DNA of 64,000 bases, from contig NZ_CP011787.1 of NCBI RefSeq assembly GCF_001269425.1, forward strand, positions 1 through 64,000, given 5' to 3'. The DNA comes from Candidatus Palibaumannia cicadellinicola (lineage in GTDB: Bacteria; Pseudomonadota; Gammaproteobacteria; Enterobacterales; Enterobacteriaceae). Shown piece after piece: positions 33,819 to 45,595 of this stretch (positions within the stretch are counted from its first letter, which is position 1; each line of letters begins with the position of its first letter). The position numbers and the translations under genes were made by a program. The notes below the pieces were generated by a model. It searched no databases and was not told the origin of the DNA. It worked only from the letters and a program-made list of their open reading frames with translations.

Positions 33819-33847
33819 AGTATAGAAATTTTTTATTAACTTGTCAT
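33819..33847 (-). promoter_or_regulatory. Sigma-70 promoter of rnpB
   Basis: On the minus strand, ATGACA (33847-33842) and TATACT (33824-33819) are separated by exactly 17 bases, and the rnpB 5' end begins seven bases after the -10 box. This is the best-formed promoter in the window. Confidence 0.7.
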
Positions 33848-34001
33848 CTATGAGATAATTTAATTATTTTTAATAGTTCAATAATTTATTGAATAGATTA
33901 AATTATGTAATAAAAATTATTGATTTTCATTAAATTACTGCATAAAAGTACTATTTATCCTAATAAAATTATTCATTATACAATGTATATTAATAGCAAT
34001 G

Positions 34002-34370
34002 ATGTTTAAGTGAGTGCAGTAGTAGTTATAGTAATCACTGCTGCAGTTTCTACAAAATGTATTAATTTAATATACAATTAAATTGTACTTATACTTTATA
34101 TAAATAAAATAAGCTATCTATATATTATAAATAATAATTTTTATAAAAATTATTTAATTAAACATAGGTAAAGTCGTACCACCTAAAATATAATTTTACG
34201 CCTGACGCCAAAATTATGTTGTAAAAACAATATTTTGATGTTGTATATAACAAAAAATGTATACAACAAAATAAGCAAAAGCAAGCTAGTTTATGGAATG
34301 CTTATTGCTATAATGTATATTTATTTTTTAAAAAAATGATAACTACAATGATAACTAATAGTTCATAAAC
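34002..34370 (+). pseudogene. mlaC: Decayed mlaC (outer-membrane lipid asymmetry, periplasmic carrier)
   Basis: No open frame, but pieces of MlaC follow in order on the + strand. ATG TTT AAG at 34002 (MFK, then a stop) and VVVIVITAAVST recall the MFKRL...VALLVIAPLSAA signal peptide. Around 34160, NIGKVVPPKI recalls LGDKTIVPIRV. From about 34262, IQQNKQKQASLWNAY lines up with FQWRKNSQTGNWQAY, and MITT near 34340 with the SMITTK of E. coli. About a third to half of the gene is deleted and several stops intervene. In E. coli mlaC lies just upstream of mlaB-ibaG-murA on the same strand, exactly this place. An inverted repeat (34231-34247/34260-34273) lies inside. Confidence 0.75.
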
Positions 34371-34427
34371 TTATAAAATAAACTCATATGAATGTAACAA
34401 CACAATATTAATTGTAAACTAAAAATT

Positions 34428-34676
34428 ATGACAACCAATGAAATAAAAAATTTATTAATGTCAATGCTAACATTAGATGAAGTATATGTAAGTAGTAACG
34501 TTAACCATATTCAGATTATTGCTATTAGTAAACAATTTACTGGCATGAGTCGTGTTAAAAAACAACAGATTATTTATGCGCCACTCATAAAATATATAGC
34601 TAATAACAGTATTCATTCTATTTCTATCAAAGCATATTCTCCAGAAGAATGGCAAATTTATAGTAAATTTATATGA
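34428..34676 (+). CDS. ibaG: BolA-like acid stress protein IbaG
   Basis: BolA-family protein that pairs with monothiol glutaredoxins in iron-sulfur traffic. 82 aa (E. coli 84). The diagnostic FTGMSRVKKQQIIYAPLIKYI and HSISIKAYSPEEW align closely with E. coli FDGMSRVKKQQTVYGPL and HAVSIKAYTPAEW. It precedes murA, as in E. coli, after loss of mlaB and decay of mlaC upstream. Confidence 0.93.
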   Translation: MTTNEIKNLLMSMLTLDEVYVSSNVNHIQIIAISKQFTGMSRVKKQQIIYAPLIKYIANNSIHSISIKAYSPEEWQIYSKFI

Positions 34677-34737
34677 TATAGGCTATATATTATTATAGGA
34701 TCTATATTTATAAAATACTAGGTAATATAATTAATAA

Positions 34738-36033
<1,296 letters not shown>

Positions 36034-36095
36034 TTAACTGACACCAATTCTCTCTTAACAAGATACTGTGATGTCAGTTTTGAACTAATTAGTGA

Positions 36096-37484
36096 TTATT
36101 CTAATAATAAAAATATATTCTTATGACCACGAAGAATATTTAGTGCCATCGCAGCTGGTTTATTGCGTAATATTTTACGTAGTTGACTAATGTTATTTAA
36201 TCTATTTAGATTAATTCCTATGATGATATCCCCCTTTTGTATACCCATTAATGCAGCAGGAGAATCCTTTAAAACATCATCAACTATGATACATTTAGTG
36301 CCATCTTTCATTGTTCCATCGCTGAGATATGCACCCTGTAACTCAGGAGTTAATAAATCTGGGTTAGAAGTACAATAAGCACTATCTTCTAGTACTACTA
36401 CTTGAGATAATGGTTTACCATTACGTATTAAACCTAACTTAATTTTTTTTCCTGGGGTAGTTGTTCCTACTTTTACACGTAGTTCATCGAAACTTTGAAT
36501 AAGTTTTCCATCTATAGAAATGATAATATCACCTGCTTTTATGTTGGCTTTAGCTGCTGCTGATCCAGCTATTACTTCGCTAATAAAAGCACCATGCTGT
36601 GCTTCAATTTGAAACTCTTTTGCTATATCAGCAGTTAATTCTGTGCCTTTTATCCCAAGCTGGCTACGTTTAACTTCTCCAAATTCAATTAGCTGCTGAC
36701 TTAAATTCTTTACTATATTGCTAGGAATAGCAAAACCAATGCCAATATTTCCTCCACCAGGTGCTAGAATAGCAGTGTTAATGCCAATTAGTTCACCGTT
36801 AATATTAACTAATGCACCACCAGAATTACCACGATTAATAGATGCATCAGTTTGAATAAAATTTTCTAATCCTTCTAAATTAAGTCCACTACGACCTAAT
36901 GCAGAAATAATTCCTGAAGTTACTGTCTGGTCAAGACCGAATGGATTGCCTACTGCTACAACAAAATCCCCTACTTTTAAGATATCTGAATCAGCTATTT
37001 TAACTTCAGTTAGGTTCTTATAAGAAGGAAGTTGTAGTAATGCTAAATCTGTTTGTTCGTCATGGCCAACAAGTTTAGCCTCAAATTTACGTCCATCATT
37101 CAGCTGAACTTTAATTTTATCTGCTCCAGCAATAACATGATTATTAGTAATTACGTAGCCTTTTTTAGCATTAATAATAACTCCAGATCCTAATCCTTCG
37201 AAAGGTCTTATACTATAGTTTCCATTTGGAATATCAGGACTAAAGAAATATCTAAATTCTTTAGGTAATAATAATGTAGGACGCTGTATTGATTGTGTTC
37301 CTTCAACATGAACACTTACTACTGCTGGTAGAACTTTTGCTAGCATAGGAGCTAAACTTGGTGGCATACTAGTAGTAGTGTTTCCATTAATTTCGGGAGG
37401 TAAAGCTGCTATTGTCACGCACAATGGTAAATAAGTTAATAAACAACTCAGTATTAATACGTAAAATAAATATTTTATTTTCAT
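36096..37484 (-). CDS. degQ: Periplasmic serine protease DegQ
   Basis: HtrA-family protease/chaperone of the periplasm. 462 aa (E. coli 455). N-terminal signal peptide (hydrophobic run about residues 7-28), then the trypsin-like triad: His in TNNHVIAGAD, Asp in EQTDLALLQL, Ser in RGNSGGALVN, and two PDZ domains (about 265-355 and 375-460, ending IFLLLE as in family). The match, including ENFIQTDASINRGNSGGAL, is closest to DegQ, and position near zapG and rplM is that of E. coli degQ; degS is absent. It may be the only HtrA protease and so do the job of DegP as well. Confidence 0.93.
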   Translation of the reverse strand: MKIKYLFYVLILSCLLTYLPLCVTIAALPPEINGNTTTSMPPSLAPMLAKVLPAVVSVHVEGTQSIQRPTLLLPKEFRYFFSPDIPNGNYSIRPFEGLGSGVIINAKKGYVITNNHVIAGADKIKVQLNDGRKFEAKLVGHDEQTDLALLQLPSYKNLTEVKIADSDILKVGDFVVAVGNPFGLDQTVTSGIISALGRSGLNLEGLENFIQTDASINRGNSGGALVNINGELIGINTAILAPGGGNIGIGFAIPSNIVKNLSQQLIEFGEVKRSQLGIKGTELTADIAKEFQIEAQHGAFISEVIAGSAAAKANIKAGDIIISIDGKLIQSFDELRVKVGTTTPGKKIKLGLIRNGKPLSQVVVLEDSAYCTSNPDLLTPELQGAYLSDGTMKDGTKCIIVDDVLKDSPAALMGIQKGDIIIGINLNRLNNISQLRKILRNKPAAMALNILRGHKNIFLLLE

Positions 37485-37617
37485 TTTAATGTCAACTCAC
37501 TTACTGATCATTCATAACTATTATACTAACTATTAGTTTAGTAAACCTATAATTAAATTATAATTAAATTAATATTTTAGTATTATTAATAATTTTTTGT
37601 CTAGAAAATAAACTTAG

Positions 37618-37997
37618 GTACTAATATATTCTATATTTAGAATATTTATATGTAGTTAAACTATAGCTATAAAGATAATTATCTAATTGTTTAATGTAAG
37701 CTGGAATTTTAGAATTATCAGCCTCAGTTCAACGATCACGAAACTTATTATCTTCCTTATGTTTATTTTTATTAGGGAGTAAAATAATATAGCTGGCTGG
37801 AGCAATTAGCAATATTTTCGAATAATTATGCACTACTAAAAAAATATTTATTAAATTACTTACGACACTTCTCTAGTTCAGTATTGTCTAATTCATAACA
37901 TATAGTTTTTTTATTACTTAACTTAAGTTTGCTAAACTGCATTACTACTGCACCCAGAATTCTTTATACTAAAAAGCTAATTAGCGTAGTTTGTCAT
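37618..37997 (-). pseudogene. zapG: Decayed zapG (yhcB), membrane division/elongation factor
   Basis: Minus-strand translation recovers E. coli YhcB/ZapG almost from end to end. ATG at 37997 gives MTNYAN, then after a frameshift GAVVMQFSKLKLSNKK and YELDNTELEKCRK (E. coli GAVAMRFGNRKLRQQQ and YELEKNKAELDEYRE), then SYIILLPNKNKHKEDNKF and RDR, a stop, TEADNSKIP (E. coli SSSSLLPELSAEANPFRN and RLAESEASNDQAP). At least three stops and frame changes break it. Order degQ-zapG-(zapE)-rplM and strands are as in E. coli. ZapG is linked to the MreB/RodZ wall-elongation machinery. Confidence 0.82.
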
Positions 37998-38395
37998 ATC
38001 ATAACAATTACTAGTATTTATAATAATACTATATAGGTTATTGCATAGTTAGTTAGCACTAATTATATACAACTGAATGTTATTATCATTAATGCATAAT
38101 ACATAAAGACAGGTAAAAAAAATTTTTTTAATTACACTATGATTAAATATATATGTAATTATTATTGTAGTTATTTACATAATTTAATTATGTATGCAAA
38201 ATATTAATGCAAATAGTTTGTTGCTATGCTTAATTGAAGATTATTTTCAATAAAAAAATTTAAATAGTGGTAAAATTTTTTACAAAAAAAACAATGCAGT
38301 ATAATAAATTGTGTAAAAATTATTTTAATTATATAATATAAGTAAAATAATTACTATATAAATAAATAGTCAATTTGATAAGGGTAAATGTTATA
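37998..38395. other. rplM leader region, zapE lost
   Basis: About 400 AT-rich bases where zapE would lie. I saw no ZapE pieces. It should contain the rplM-rpsI promoter. TAAGGGT at about 38378-38384 could be the ribosome site of rplM. Confidence 0.4.
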
Positions 38396-38824
38396 ATGAA
38401 AACTTTTACAGCAAAGCTAGAAACTATCAAACGTCACTGGTATATTATTGATGCTAGTGATAAAATATTAGGGCGTCTTGCTACTGAACTGGCTTGTAGG
38501 CTACGTGGAAAAAATAAAGTTATCTACACTCCACACATAGATACAGGTGATTATTTTATAGTTTTAAATGCGAAAAAAATAATAGTAACCGGCAACAAAA
38601 TTATTGATAAAAAATACTATCATTATACCGGTTTTGTGGGTGGTCTTAAAGAAAAAACATTTAAAGAAATGATAGTTCGACGCCCTGAGCATATAATTAA
38701 AATAGCAGTTAAAGGTATGTTACCAAAAGGTCCACTTGGACGTACTATGCTCAAAAAACTTAAAGTTTACGCGGGTGCTACACATCGCCATGTTGCACAG
38801 CAACCGCAATTTTTAAACATTTAG
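38396..38824 (+). CDS. rplM: 50S ribosomal protein L13
   Basis: Early-assembly 50S protein. The frame opens at a TTG at 38375, but [20 protein letters not shown] from the ATG at 38396 matches the E. coli N-terminus and gives exactly 142 aa. [17 protein letters not shown] and [16 protein letters not shown] are conserved. Fifteen bases before rpsI, the usual two-gene operon. Confidence 0.97.
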   Translation: MKTFTAKLETIKRHWYIIDASDKILGRLATELACRLRGKNKVIYTPHIDTGDYFIVLNAKKIIVTGNKIIDKKYYHYTGFVGGLKEKTFKEMIVRRPEHIIKIAVKGMLPKGPLGRTMLKKLKVYAGATHRHVAQQPQFLNI

Positions 38825-38839
38825 TAGAGATAACAATTT

Positions 38840-39238
38840 ATGGTTGCTGAAGCGCAATACTATGGTACAGGTAGACGTAAAAGTTCTTCCGCTCGTGTCT
38901 TCTTTAATAAAGAAGGTAGTGGTAAAATTATTATCAACCAACGTAGTATAGATAATTACTTTGGGCGTGAAACAGCCCGTATGATAGTTATTCAACCATT
39001 AAAAATGGTTGAAATGATCAATAAAGTAGATCTTTATGTAACAGTTAAAGGTGGTGGTATATCCGGACAAGCAGAAGCAATACGACACGGTATAACTTGT
39101 GCACTAATTAATTATGATGAAACTTTACGTACTATTTTGCGTAAAGCTGGTTTTATTACTCGTGATGCTCGTAAGGTTGAACGTAAAAAATGTGGGCTAC
39201 GTAAAGCTCGTCGTCGTCCGCAGTTCTCAAAAAGATAA
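38840..39238 (+). CDS. rpsI: 30S ribosomal protein S9
   Basis: 30S protein whose C-terminal tail reaches the P-site tRNA. 132 aa (E. coli 130). [32 protein letters not shown] and the basic C-terminus [10 protein letters not shown] with the final Lys-Arg that contacts tRNA are intact. Downstream sspA-sspB of E. coli are absent. Confidence 0.97.
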   Translation: MVAEAQYYGTGRRKSSSARVFFNKEGSGKIIINQRSIDNYFGRETARMIVIQPLKMVEMINKVDLYVTVKGGGISGQAEAIRHGITCALINYDETLRTILRKAGFITRDARKVERKKCGLRKARRRPQFSKR

Positions 39239-39862
39239 TAAATAACTATTATTTATCACTAATTACTATTATTTATTATAAATAAGTGCTATTTCGCTCA
39301 AAATACTTATTTCTGTATTTCAACTGATGCAGTTTTTAGTCAAAACTAAGTTTTATTAGTTTTTTTACCTAAACCTAAGTAAGGTAGGCGGCAGTAAAAT
39401 ATTTAAAATAAGTAAAAGCAGCATATATTAAGCGATAGATATCGTTTGTTAAAATCTGTCGCTTGATAAAAATATATTTTTTTTTATTTTATTTAAGCAC
39501 TATCAATTTATGTTTAGCTAAATTATAAAAAATTTTTTATTTTAAAATAAGATCTATATCTTATGATCTATACATCCTAAATATCAGTAAATAAACACTT
39601 ATTGTTTTACTTTATTTTTATATTAATTTTAAACAAATCATATTTTCTTAAAATTATTTAGTATAATTACAATATTACTAATTAACAATTAGTTAACTTA
39701 TTGAAGTTTTACTAAAAATGTAAATATTAGTGTTTATAATAAATTAATTTAATTAATAAATTTATTTATTAAAAAATAATAATATATCTTATACTATAAG
39801 ATCCTTAATATATTTATATTATTTAAAATAATTTTTGATGTAAAAATTATAGGTAATTTTCT
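39239..39862. other. 620-base gap between rpsI and purH
   Basis: Very AT-rich. It contains a terminator-like hairpin (listed), and I found no SspA or SspB pieces in the + strand frames. The last 100 bases should hold the purH promoter; no PurR operator could be recognised. Confidence 0.45.
39430..39485 (+). terminator. Terminator-like hairpin downstream of rpsI
   Basis: AAGCGATAGAT (39430-39440) pairs with ATCTGTCGCTT (39454-39464) with one T-G pair, followed after GATAAAAATATA by a run of nine T (39477-39485). Good intrinsic terminator form, though 190 bases beyond the rpsI stop, so it may be a relic of a lost gene such as sspB. Confidence 0.5.
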
Positions 39863-41479
39863 ATGCAACTAAAACTTCCTATTCGTAATGCTATACTTAG
39901 TGTATATGATAAAACTAAAATTATTGAATTTGCCCAACATTTATCTAAATATGGTGTAAAAATACTATCTACTGGTGGTACTGCGCGCCATCTATTAGAA
40001 GCAGGAATAAAAGTAACTGAAGTGTCTGATTACACCGGATTCCCTGAAATTATTAACGGACGAGTAAAAACATTACATCCAAAAATACATGGTGGAATAT
40101 TAGCACGCCGTAATATCGATGATAATACGATCATAAAAAAATATGGTATAGAATTTATTGATATGGTTGTGGTCAACTTATATCCATTCGCCGACAAAAT
40201 AGCTTCAGAAACAGGTAATATTAATCTTGAAGAAGCAGTGGAATATATTGATATTGGTGGTACTACTATTTTACGCTCAGCAGCTAAAAACTATCGATAT
40301 GTAGCAATGGTAGTAAATATTAATGATTATTCTGATATTATGTTAGAACTTGATCGTAATAAAGGAGCTCTAAATCTAGAAACTCGTTTTAATTTAGCTA
40401 TTAAGGCCTTTAAATATACTGCAGCCTATGAATATAATATTGCTAAATTTTTTAGTAATTATAATAAAAAAATAGATGATAATCATGATCAAAGTATTAG
40501 AAATACTTCCAACAAGTTACCGATAAACTTAAATATAAATTTTGTCAAAAAACAAGATCTACGCTATGGTGAAAACTATCACCAGTTAGCAGCATTTTAT
40601 ATTGAAAATGGATCTAAAGAAAAATCAATAGCTACCGCAAAACAGTTGCAAGGTAAAAATCTTTCCTATAATAATATAGCTGATACTGACTTAGCGTTAG
40701 CGTGTGTTAGAGAGTTTAGTGAACCAACTTGCGTAATAGTAAAACACGTTAATCCATGTAGTGTTGCTACTGGCACCAATATTTTTTCAGCCTATAAACG
40801 TGCTTATAAAACTGATTCTACTTCAGCTTTCGGAGGAGTAATAGCATTTAATAAGTCACTAGACGCTAATACTGCTAGAGAAATTATTCAAAGCCAGTTT
40901 GTTGAAGTGATTATTGCACCAACAATAGATCAAAATGCTATAGAAATACTAGAAACTAAAAATAATATACGTGTTTTGACTATTGGTCATATGAATAAAA
41001 TTAAATCTAATCTAGATTTAGATATAAAAAGAGTAAACGGGGGTTTACTAGTACAGGAACAAGATTGCAGTATAGTAAATTTTTCAGATCTTATGGTAGT
41101 AAGTAAACGTAAACCCTATCAGTCAGAGATGCGAGATGCTTATTTTGGTTGGAAAGTAGCTAAATACGTAAAATCAAATGCTATCGTTTATGCGCGAGAT
41201 AACCAGACAATTGGTATTGGTGCAGGTCAGATGAGCCGTATTTTTGCAGCAAAAATTGCTAGTATAAAAGCTTCTGAAGAAAAACTAGATATCAGTGGAT
41301 CTACTCTGGCTTCAGATGCCTTTTTTCCTTTTCGTGATGTAGTAGATTATGCTGCAGCAGTTGGTATAAGTTGTATTATTCAACCTGGTGGATCTATTAG
41401 AGATCAAGAAGTAATTACTGCTGCTAATGAACATAATATTGCTATGATTTTTACTAAAATGCGGCATTTTCGCCACTAA
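39863..41479 (+). CDS. purH: Bifunctional AICAR formyltransferase/IMP cyclohydrolase
   Basis: Last two steps of IMP synthesis. 538 aa (E. coli 529). N-terminal MGS-like cyclohydrolase domain ([34 protein letters not shown]) and C-terminal formyltransferase domain ([16 protein letters not shown], the catalytic Lys-His in [33 protein letters not shown]). Small departures from consensus in VKHANPCGVA. 24 bases before purD, the E. coli operon order. Confidence 0.97.
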   Translation: MQLKLPIRNAILSVYDKTKIIEFAQHLSKYGVKILSTGGTARHLLEAGIKVTEVSDYTGFPEIINGRVKTLHPKIHGGILARRNIDDNTIIKKYGIEFIDMVVVNLYPFADKIASETGNINLEEAVEYIDIGGTTILRSAAKNYRYVAMVVNINDYSDIMLELDRNKGALNLETRFNLAIKAFKYTAAYEYNIAKFFSNYNKKIDDNHDQSIRNTSNKLPINLNINFVKKQDLRYGENYHQLAAFYIENGSKEKSIATAKQLQGKNLSYNNIADTDLALACVREFSEPTCVIVKHVNPCSVATGTNIFSAYKRAYKTDSTSAFGGVIAFNKSLDANTAREIIQSQFVEVIIAPTIDQNAIEILETKNNIRVLTIGHMNKIKSNLDLDIKRVNGGLLVQEQDCSIVNFSDLMVVSKRKPYQSEMRDAYFGWKVAKYVKSNAIVYARDNQTIGIGAGQMSRIFAAKIASIKASEEKLDISGSTLASDAFFPFRDVVDYAAAVGISCIIQPGGSIRDQEVITAANEHNIAMIFTKMRHFRH

Positions 41480-41503
41480 ATAACTTAATATAGGAGCGCA
41501 CTT

Positions 41504-42793
41504 ATGAATATTTTAATTATTGGTAACGGTGGACGTGAACATGCTCTTGCATGGAAGGTAGCACAATCGCCTTTAGCAAAAAAAGTATTCGTAGCTCCTG
41601 GTAATGCTGGTACAGCTCTAGAAAATTCATTAGAAAATGTTAATATTGCCGCTACAGATATTTCAGAACTTATTAAATTTGCTAAATATAACAATATTGA
41701 TTTCACTATTGTAGGTCCAGAAGCCTCTTTAGTAATAGGTATCGTAGATATGTTTCATGATGCTGGACTAATAGTTTTTGGACCAACTAAAGCAGCTGCA
41801 CAGTTAGAGGGATCTAAAAATTTTACTAAAAATTTTCTACATCGCCATAATATACCTACTGGTTGTTATCAGAACTTCAAAGAAGTATTACCTGCTATAA
41901 ATTATGTTCACAAAAAAGGTGTACCAATTGTAATTAAAGCAGATGGATTAGCAGCAGGTAAGGGAGTGATAATTGCTACTACTTTAGTAGAAGCTGAAGA
42001 TGCAATAAAGAAAATATTAATTAGTAAAATTTTTGGGGAATCTGGTAATAGTATTGTGATAGAAGAATTTATTAGTGGTGAAGAAATCAGCTTTATAGTT
42101 ATGGTAGATGGTAAAAATGTTGTACCTATGGCTACTAGCCAAGATTATAAAAGAGTAGGTGATGGAGATAATGGTCTTAATACTGGCGGAATGGGTGCAT
42201 ATTCTCCAGTACCATTAGTCACTAATGAATTATATAATAAAATATTAGATCAAATTATTTTACCTACCATAAAAGGGATGGCTAGAGAAAATAATAGCTA
42301 TACAGGTTTCCTTTATGCAGGTCTTATAATAACACCAGAAGGACAACCTAAAGTCATTGAGTTTAATTGCCGTTTAGGAGATCCAGAAACCCAGACTATA
42401 ATATTGCGTATGCGCTCAGATTTATTAGCTCATTGCATAGCTGCCACTAAATGTAATTTAGATAAAGAAGTATTTCAATGGGACGAAAGATTTGCACTTA
42501 GTGTAGTATTAGCTTCAGTAGGGTATCCTAGCAATTACCGTATTGGTTATGAAATTAGTGGATTACCAACTATAGATAGTAACGAAGAAAAAGTGTTTCA
42601 TTCTGGTACACTACTGGAAAAAGGTAAGCTATTAACAAATAGCGGTAGAGTATTATGTGTTACTACACTAGGAAATACTTTAGCCGAAGCACAAAAACGT
42701 ACTTACAAAATAGTAGACTGTATAAAATGGCAAGATAGTTTTTGCAGGCGCGATATTGGTTATAGGGCAGGGCTAGTTGTTAAATCAAATTAA
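41504..42793 (+). CDS. purD: Phosphoribosylamine-glycine ligase
   Basis: Second step of purine synthesis: phosphoribosylamine + glycine + ATP to GAR; glycine comes from GlyA. 429 aa, the E. coli length. ATP-grasp fold with ILIIGNGGREHALAWK at the N-terminus, IKADGLAAGKGVIIA, GLNTGGMGAYSP and FNCRLGDPETQ. GGAGCG lies just before the ATG as ribosome site. Confidence 0.97.
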   Translation: MNILIIGNGGREHALAWKVAQSPLAKKVFVAPGNAGTALENSLENVNIAATDISELIKFAKYNNIDFTIVGPEASLVIGIVDMFHDAGLIVFGPTKAAAQLEGSKNFTKNFLHRHNIPTGCYQNFKEVLPAINYVHKKGVPIVIKADGLAAGKGVIIATTLVEAEDAIKKILISKIFGESGNSIVIEEFISGEEISFIVMVDGKNVVPMATSQDYKRVGDGDNGLNTGGMGAYSPVPLVTNELYNKILDQIILPTIKGMARENNSYTGFLYAGLIITPEGQPKVIEFNCRLGDPETQTIILRMRSDLLAHCIAATKCNLDKEVFQWDERFALSVVLASVGYPSNYRIGYEISGLPTIDSNEEKVFHSGTLLEKGKLLTNSGRVLCVTTLGNTLAEAQKRTYKIVDCIKWQDSFCRRDIGYRAGLVVKSN

Positions 42794-42814
42794 ATATAAA
42801 TATATTATGATGCT

Positions 42815-42854
42815 ATGCGTAAAATAGCATTATATATACCCCTATTTTACGCAT
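42815..42854. terminator. Bidirectional hairpin between purD and hupA
   Basis: ATGCGTAAAATAG (42815-42827) and CTATTTTACGCAT (42842-42854) are perfect complements around a 14-base loop, in the short space between two convergent genes. Position suggests a shared terminator, although the T runs on either side are poor. Confidence 0.5.
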
Positions 42855-42861
42855 AAAAAAT

Positions 42862-43134
42862 TTAGTTTACGGCTGCCTTTAATATTTTTCCAGAAATAAA
42901 CGCAGGAACGTTAACAGCAGCTATTTTTATTTCTTTACCAGTCTGTGGATTACGGCCAATACGCTCGCTACGATGATGAATTTTAAATGTGCCGAAACCA
43001 ACCAATTGTACGGCATAACCATCTTTAAGAGACTCAGTAATTGCTGCTAAAGTAGATTCTAGTGCTAATTTAGCCTGTGCTTTAGATAGATTAGCTTTCT
43101 CGGCAATTACATCAATTAGTTTAGTTTTATTCAT
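42862..43134 (-). CDS. hupA: DNA-binding protein HU-alpha
   Basis: Small histone-like protein that bends and compacts DNA. 90 aa, the E. coli length, with the signature [21 protein letters not shown] in the arm region and [20 protein letters not shown] at the start. It faces purD as in E. coli (zraPSR and yjaH lost). Probably one of few nucleoid proteins left. Confidence 0.97.
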   Translation of the reverse strand: MNKTKLIDVIAEKANLSKAQAKLALESTLAAITESLKDGYAVQLVGFGTFKIHHRSERIGRNPQTGKEIKIAAVNVPAFISGKILKAAVN

Positions 43135-44039
43135 ATATTATCCTTATAGTTTTTTATAACTTATTAAACATCTAGTAAAATTATTTTATTTTAAGACAAT
43201 GTATACTAGACATAGGATCATATGACGCCTTATTTAAAAGGTAAATAGGCTTAACATTATTATAAAATGGTACACTTTATATCAAATAAAGCTGAATTAT
43301 ATTTATCCCTATAGTTATTCTTACTAAGAAGATTTTCATAAATATACTATCGTACTATAGTATAGGTAGCTATATATATTATATAAATTACGGTAGTAAT
43401 TTGAGTTAATTAAAAATTTTTACTAAAAAAATATTTAAAATAAATTGTATTTTATTACCGATTCCCAGCTCCAGCTAGTGAATTATTAATAATATAAATA
43501 ATTTACTGACTATTAGTAAGTCATATAATTTAAAGAAAAAAATTATATATATATATTTTTTTATATTATTCTTTTACTTGTTAGTGTAAACATATATAAA
43601 TATATTGTATTTAAATTAAATACTTATTTAAGTAAACATATTTAATGTTATCAGATAGTAGTAATTATCATAAATAGGAATGTTTTATTTACAGATCATC
43701 ATCTACCAACTAACGTCGCGTTAGATTAACTAAAGCACAAGTTTTAATTTATCAATTAGGTAGGTATAGATAGTAGCAATAATTTTTATAATTATATACG
43801 TATATATTTTCATGGTAATAAAATTAATATAAATACTACTAAATGTAGTAGTAGTCTAGATCACTGCAACGAATAAAATGATTATATACTAGAAGTATAT
43901 GATACTTATTGACATTATTGTTATCCATATATATTAATTAATTTACGTTATTGTCTTCCACATTGACGGGAACAATAGATAAAAATAAAAAAAATCATAT
44001 AATTAGTAGTAACATAGTGTTAAATATTTAATATTATTA
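43135..44039. other. Gene-free AT-rich stretch upstream of hupA
   Basis: About 900 bases with no open frame of note. By synteny the mreB side could hold mreC and mreD remains and the hupA side yjaG, nfi or hemE. I tried these on the minus strand and found only a faint AGAGN stretch near 43475, not enough for a claim. The hupA promoter must lie at the left end. Confidence 0.4.
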
Positions 44040-45300
44040 TAATAATAATACGCGCGGTGCTAAAATAAAATACGTCAGCGCAGGAATTATAACGCCGTCA
44101 ATTTAGTTTATTGCTGTAATAAGTTAAAATATTGGTAGAGAACGTATTCGTAACGATGATGTATTACGTAATGATCATTCTGTGAATAGTTATTGTTGCT
44201 TATTAATAAACAAGACAATCAAGCGTACAATTATTAATACATAGGAAATTATCTACGAATGCTATTTCATGAGTTCCAACAATATTAACTATCTATTTAA
44301 TCAAATATGCATTTATTATTTGTACTTTTATTATCACAAAAATATTTAATTTTATTAGTATTTAAGTACAACCTCTGTTGCAAACATAGTATGCGTAATT
44401 AAAATTAATTTTACTAAACGGAATACTAGTAGTATATCAATAAACTTATCATCTTCTAACCTATCTTATTCATAATCTACGTGTTAATAAGCGTAATTTT
44501 TTTATGGCTTTTATAAATATAGATCTTGTAGCTAGTGCTGGTATCGATAAAATTGGCTTAGGAGTAAGTAATATTAATTGTGTTATCTTAAAGCGTACAT
44601 ATGTTTATCTGTTAGACTGTCATTGTCTACTTGATCTGTGTAATAATCAATATTGGCTTGCGTAGTAACTACTACTATATATCATTTACACTACTCCGTC
44701 CTTGCACTGGTGTCGTGATATTGTGTACTTGTATACTAGACGACTAGTAACCAAAAATAATATATATATAATTTTTAACAAACGATAATCTTTATTTGGA
44801 ATAGGTAGCACATAGCACAAGGATTGATACGGGCTGGACTATAACCTATATGGAAATACGTACTATAACTAGATACTAGTTATAATTTAGCATCAAAGTA
44901 CAAATTAATATAAAAATATTTTTATTGAGTTTTTATTTAATTGATTTATTCGCGAATTAAATAATAATCATGCATGCCAATTATTTCAAATGTATGACTA
45001 CCCCCAAGTGCCCAGCACGTGATGTTTCATTATTTTTAATTTTTCATTGGTATTATTGCAGTACAGTAATATTACCAGGCGTCCGACCAAGCATCTTTTT
45101 TGCTTATTCATGCAGCAGCTACTCTAATAATTTAGGCTAGCAGTAAACAAACAATATGATAGTTACGCCTTTTAACTACTTAAGGGAAAGGTGCGTTAAG
45201 GACAATGCAGTTTAATTTTACATATATTACAGTACTGTTAAGTACAAAAATATATAGTAAAATAATTAAACAACGTTATATCAATTTACAATAAGTAAGG
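44040..45300 (-). pseudogene. mreB: Decayed mreB (rod-shape actin homologue)
   Basis: Minus-strand translation gives MreB pieces in order. VLNSTVIYVKLNCIVLNAPF near 45182-45240 recalls [32 protein letters not shown] at 45068-45103 is nearly identical to [22 protein letters not shown] (44833-44804) recalls PRVLVCVPVGAT. ITTPVQGRSSVNDI then two TAG stops recalls IRESAQGAGAREVFLIEE. QVDNDSLTDKHMYALR recalls EVAVISLNGVVYSSSVR. FLCINNCTLDCL recalls FTLNSNEILEAL. VIIPALTYFILAPR near 44080-44050 recalls the C-terminal GIPVVVAEDPLTCVAR. Many stops, frameshifts and AT-rich insertions. In E. coli mreB lies on this strand just before accB, so position supports it strongly. Boundaries are approximate. 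Confidence 0.85.
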
Positions 45301-45426
45301 TAAGTACGTATCACCAAAGCATAAATAATAATTTTTTATCTCTATAATAGACATTTTTTTTTACTTATTTTGATATTAATCTTAGTTAAAACATTAATAT
45401 TTTATCATTCTAATGATATAGTAAAA

Positions 45427-45451
45427 ATGATAGTGTAAATTACACTATCAT
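45427..45451. repeat. Perfect 11-bp hairpin between mreB and aroQ remnants
   Basis: ATGATAGTGTA (45427-45437) and TACACTATCAT (45441-45451) are exact complements with an AAT loop. It sits between two divergent dead genes where csrD and acuI lie in E. coli, so it may be an old terminator. It has outlasted the coding sequence around it. Confidence 0.45.
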
Positions 45452-45595
45452 GTAATAATATTTACCCTAAGTAAGAAAAATATTGAAATTAGTTTTAATT
45501 TAATTTTATAAAATTATTAGAAATAATTTTTCTTCTTTTTTCATATTAACTATATAAAAGCTTAGTATCGTAAATTGAAGCTATATCAGAGTATA

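Noticed and set aside
34231..34273. Inverted repeat taken at first for a free-standing terminator.
   Set aside because: It lies within the mlaC ghost, has no T run on the + strand, and its arms are part of the MlaC-like translation.
43460..44000. Possible mreC remains following the mreB ghost.
   Set aside because: A short AGAGN stretch lies about where MreC AAGNG would fall, but nothing around it matches.
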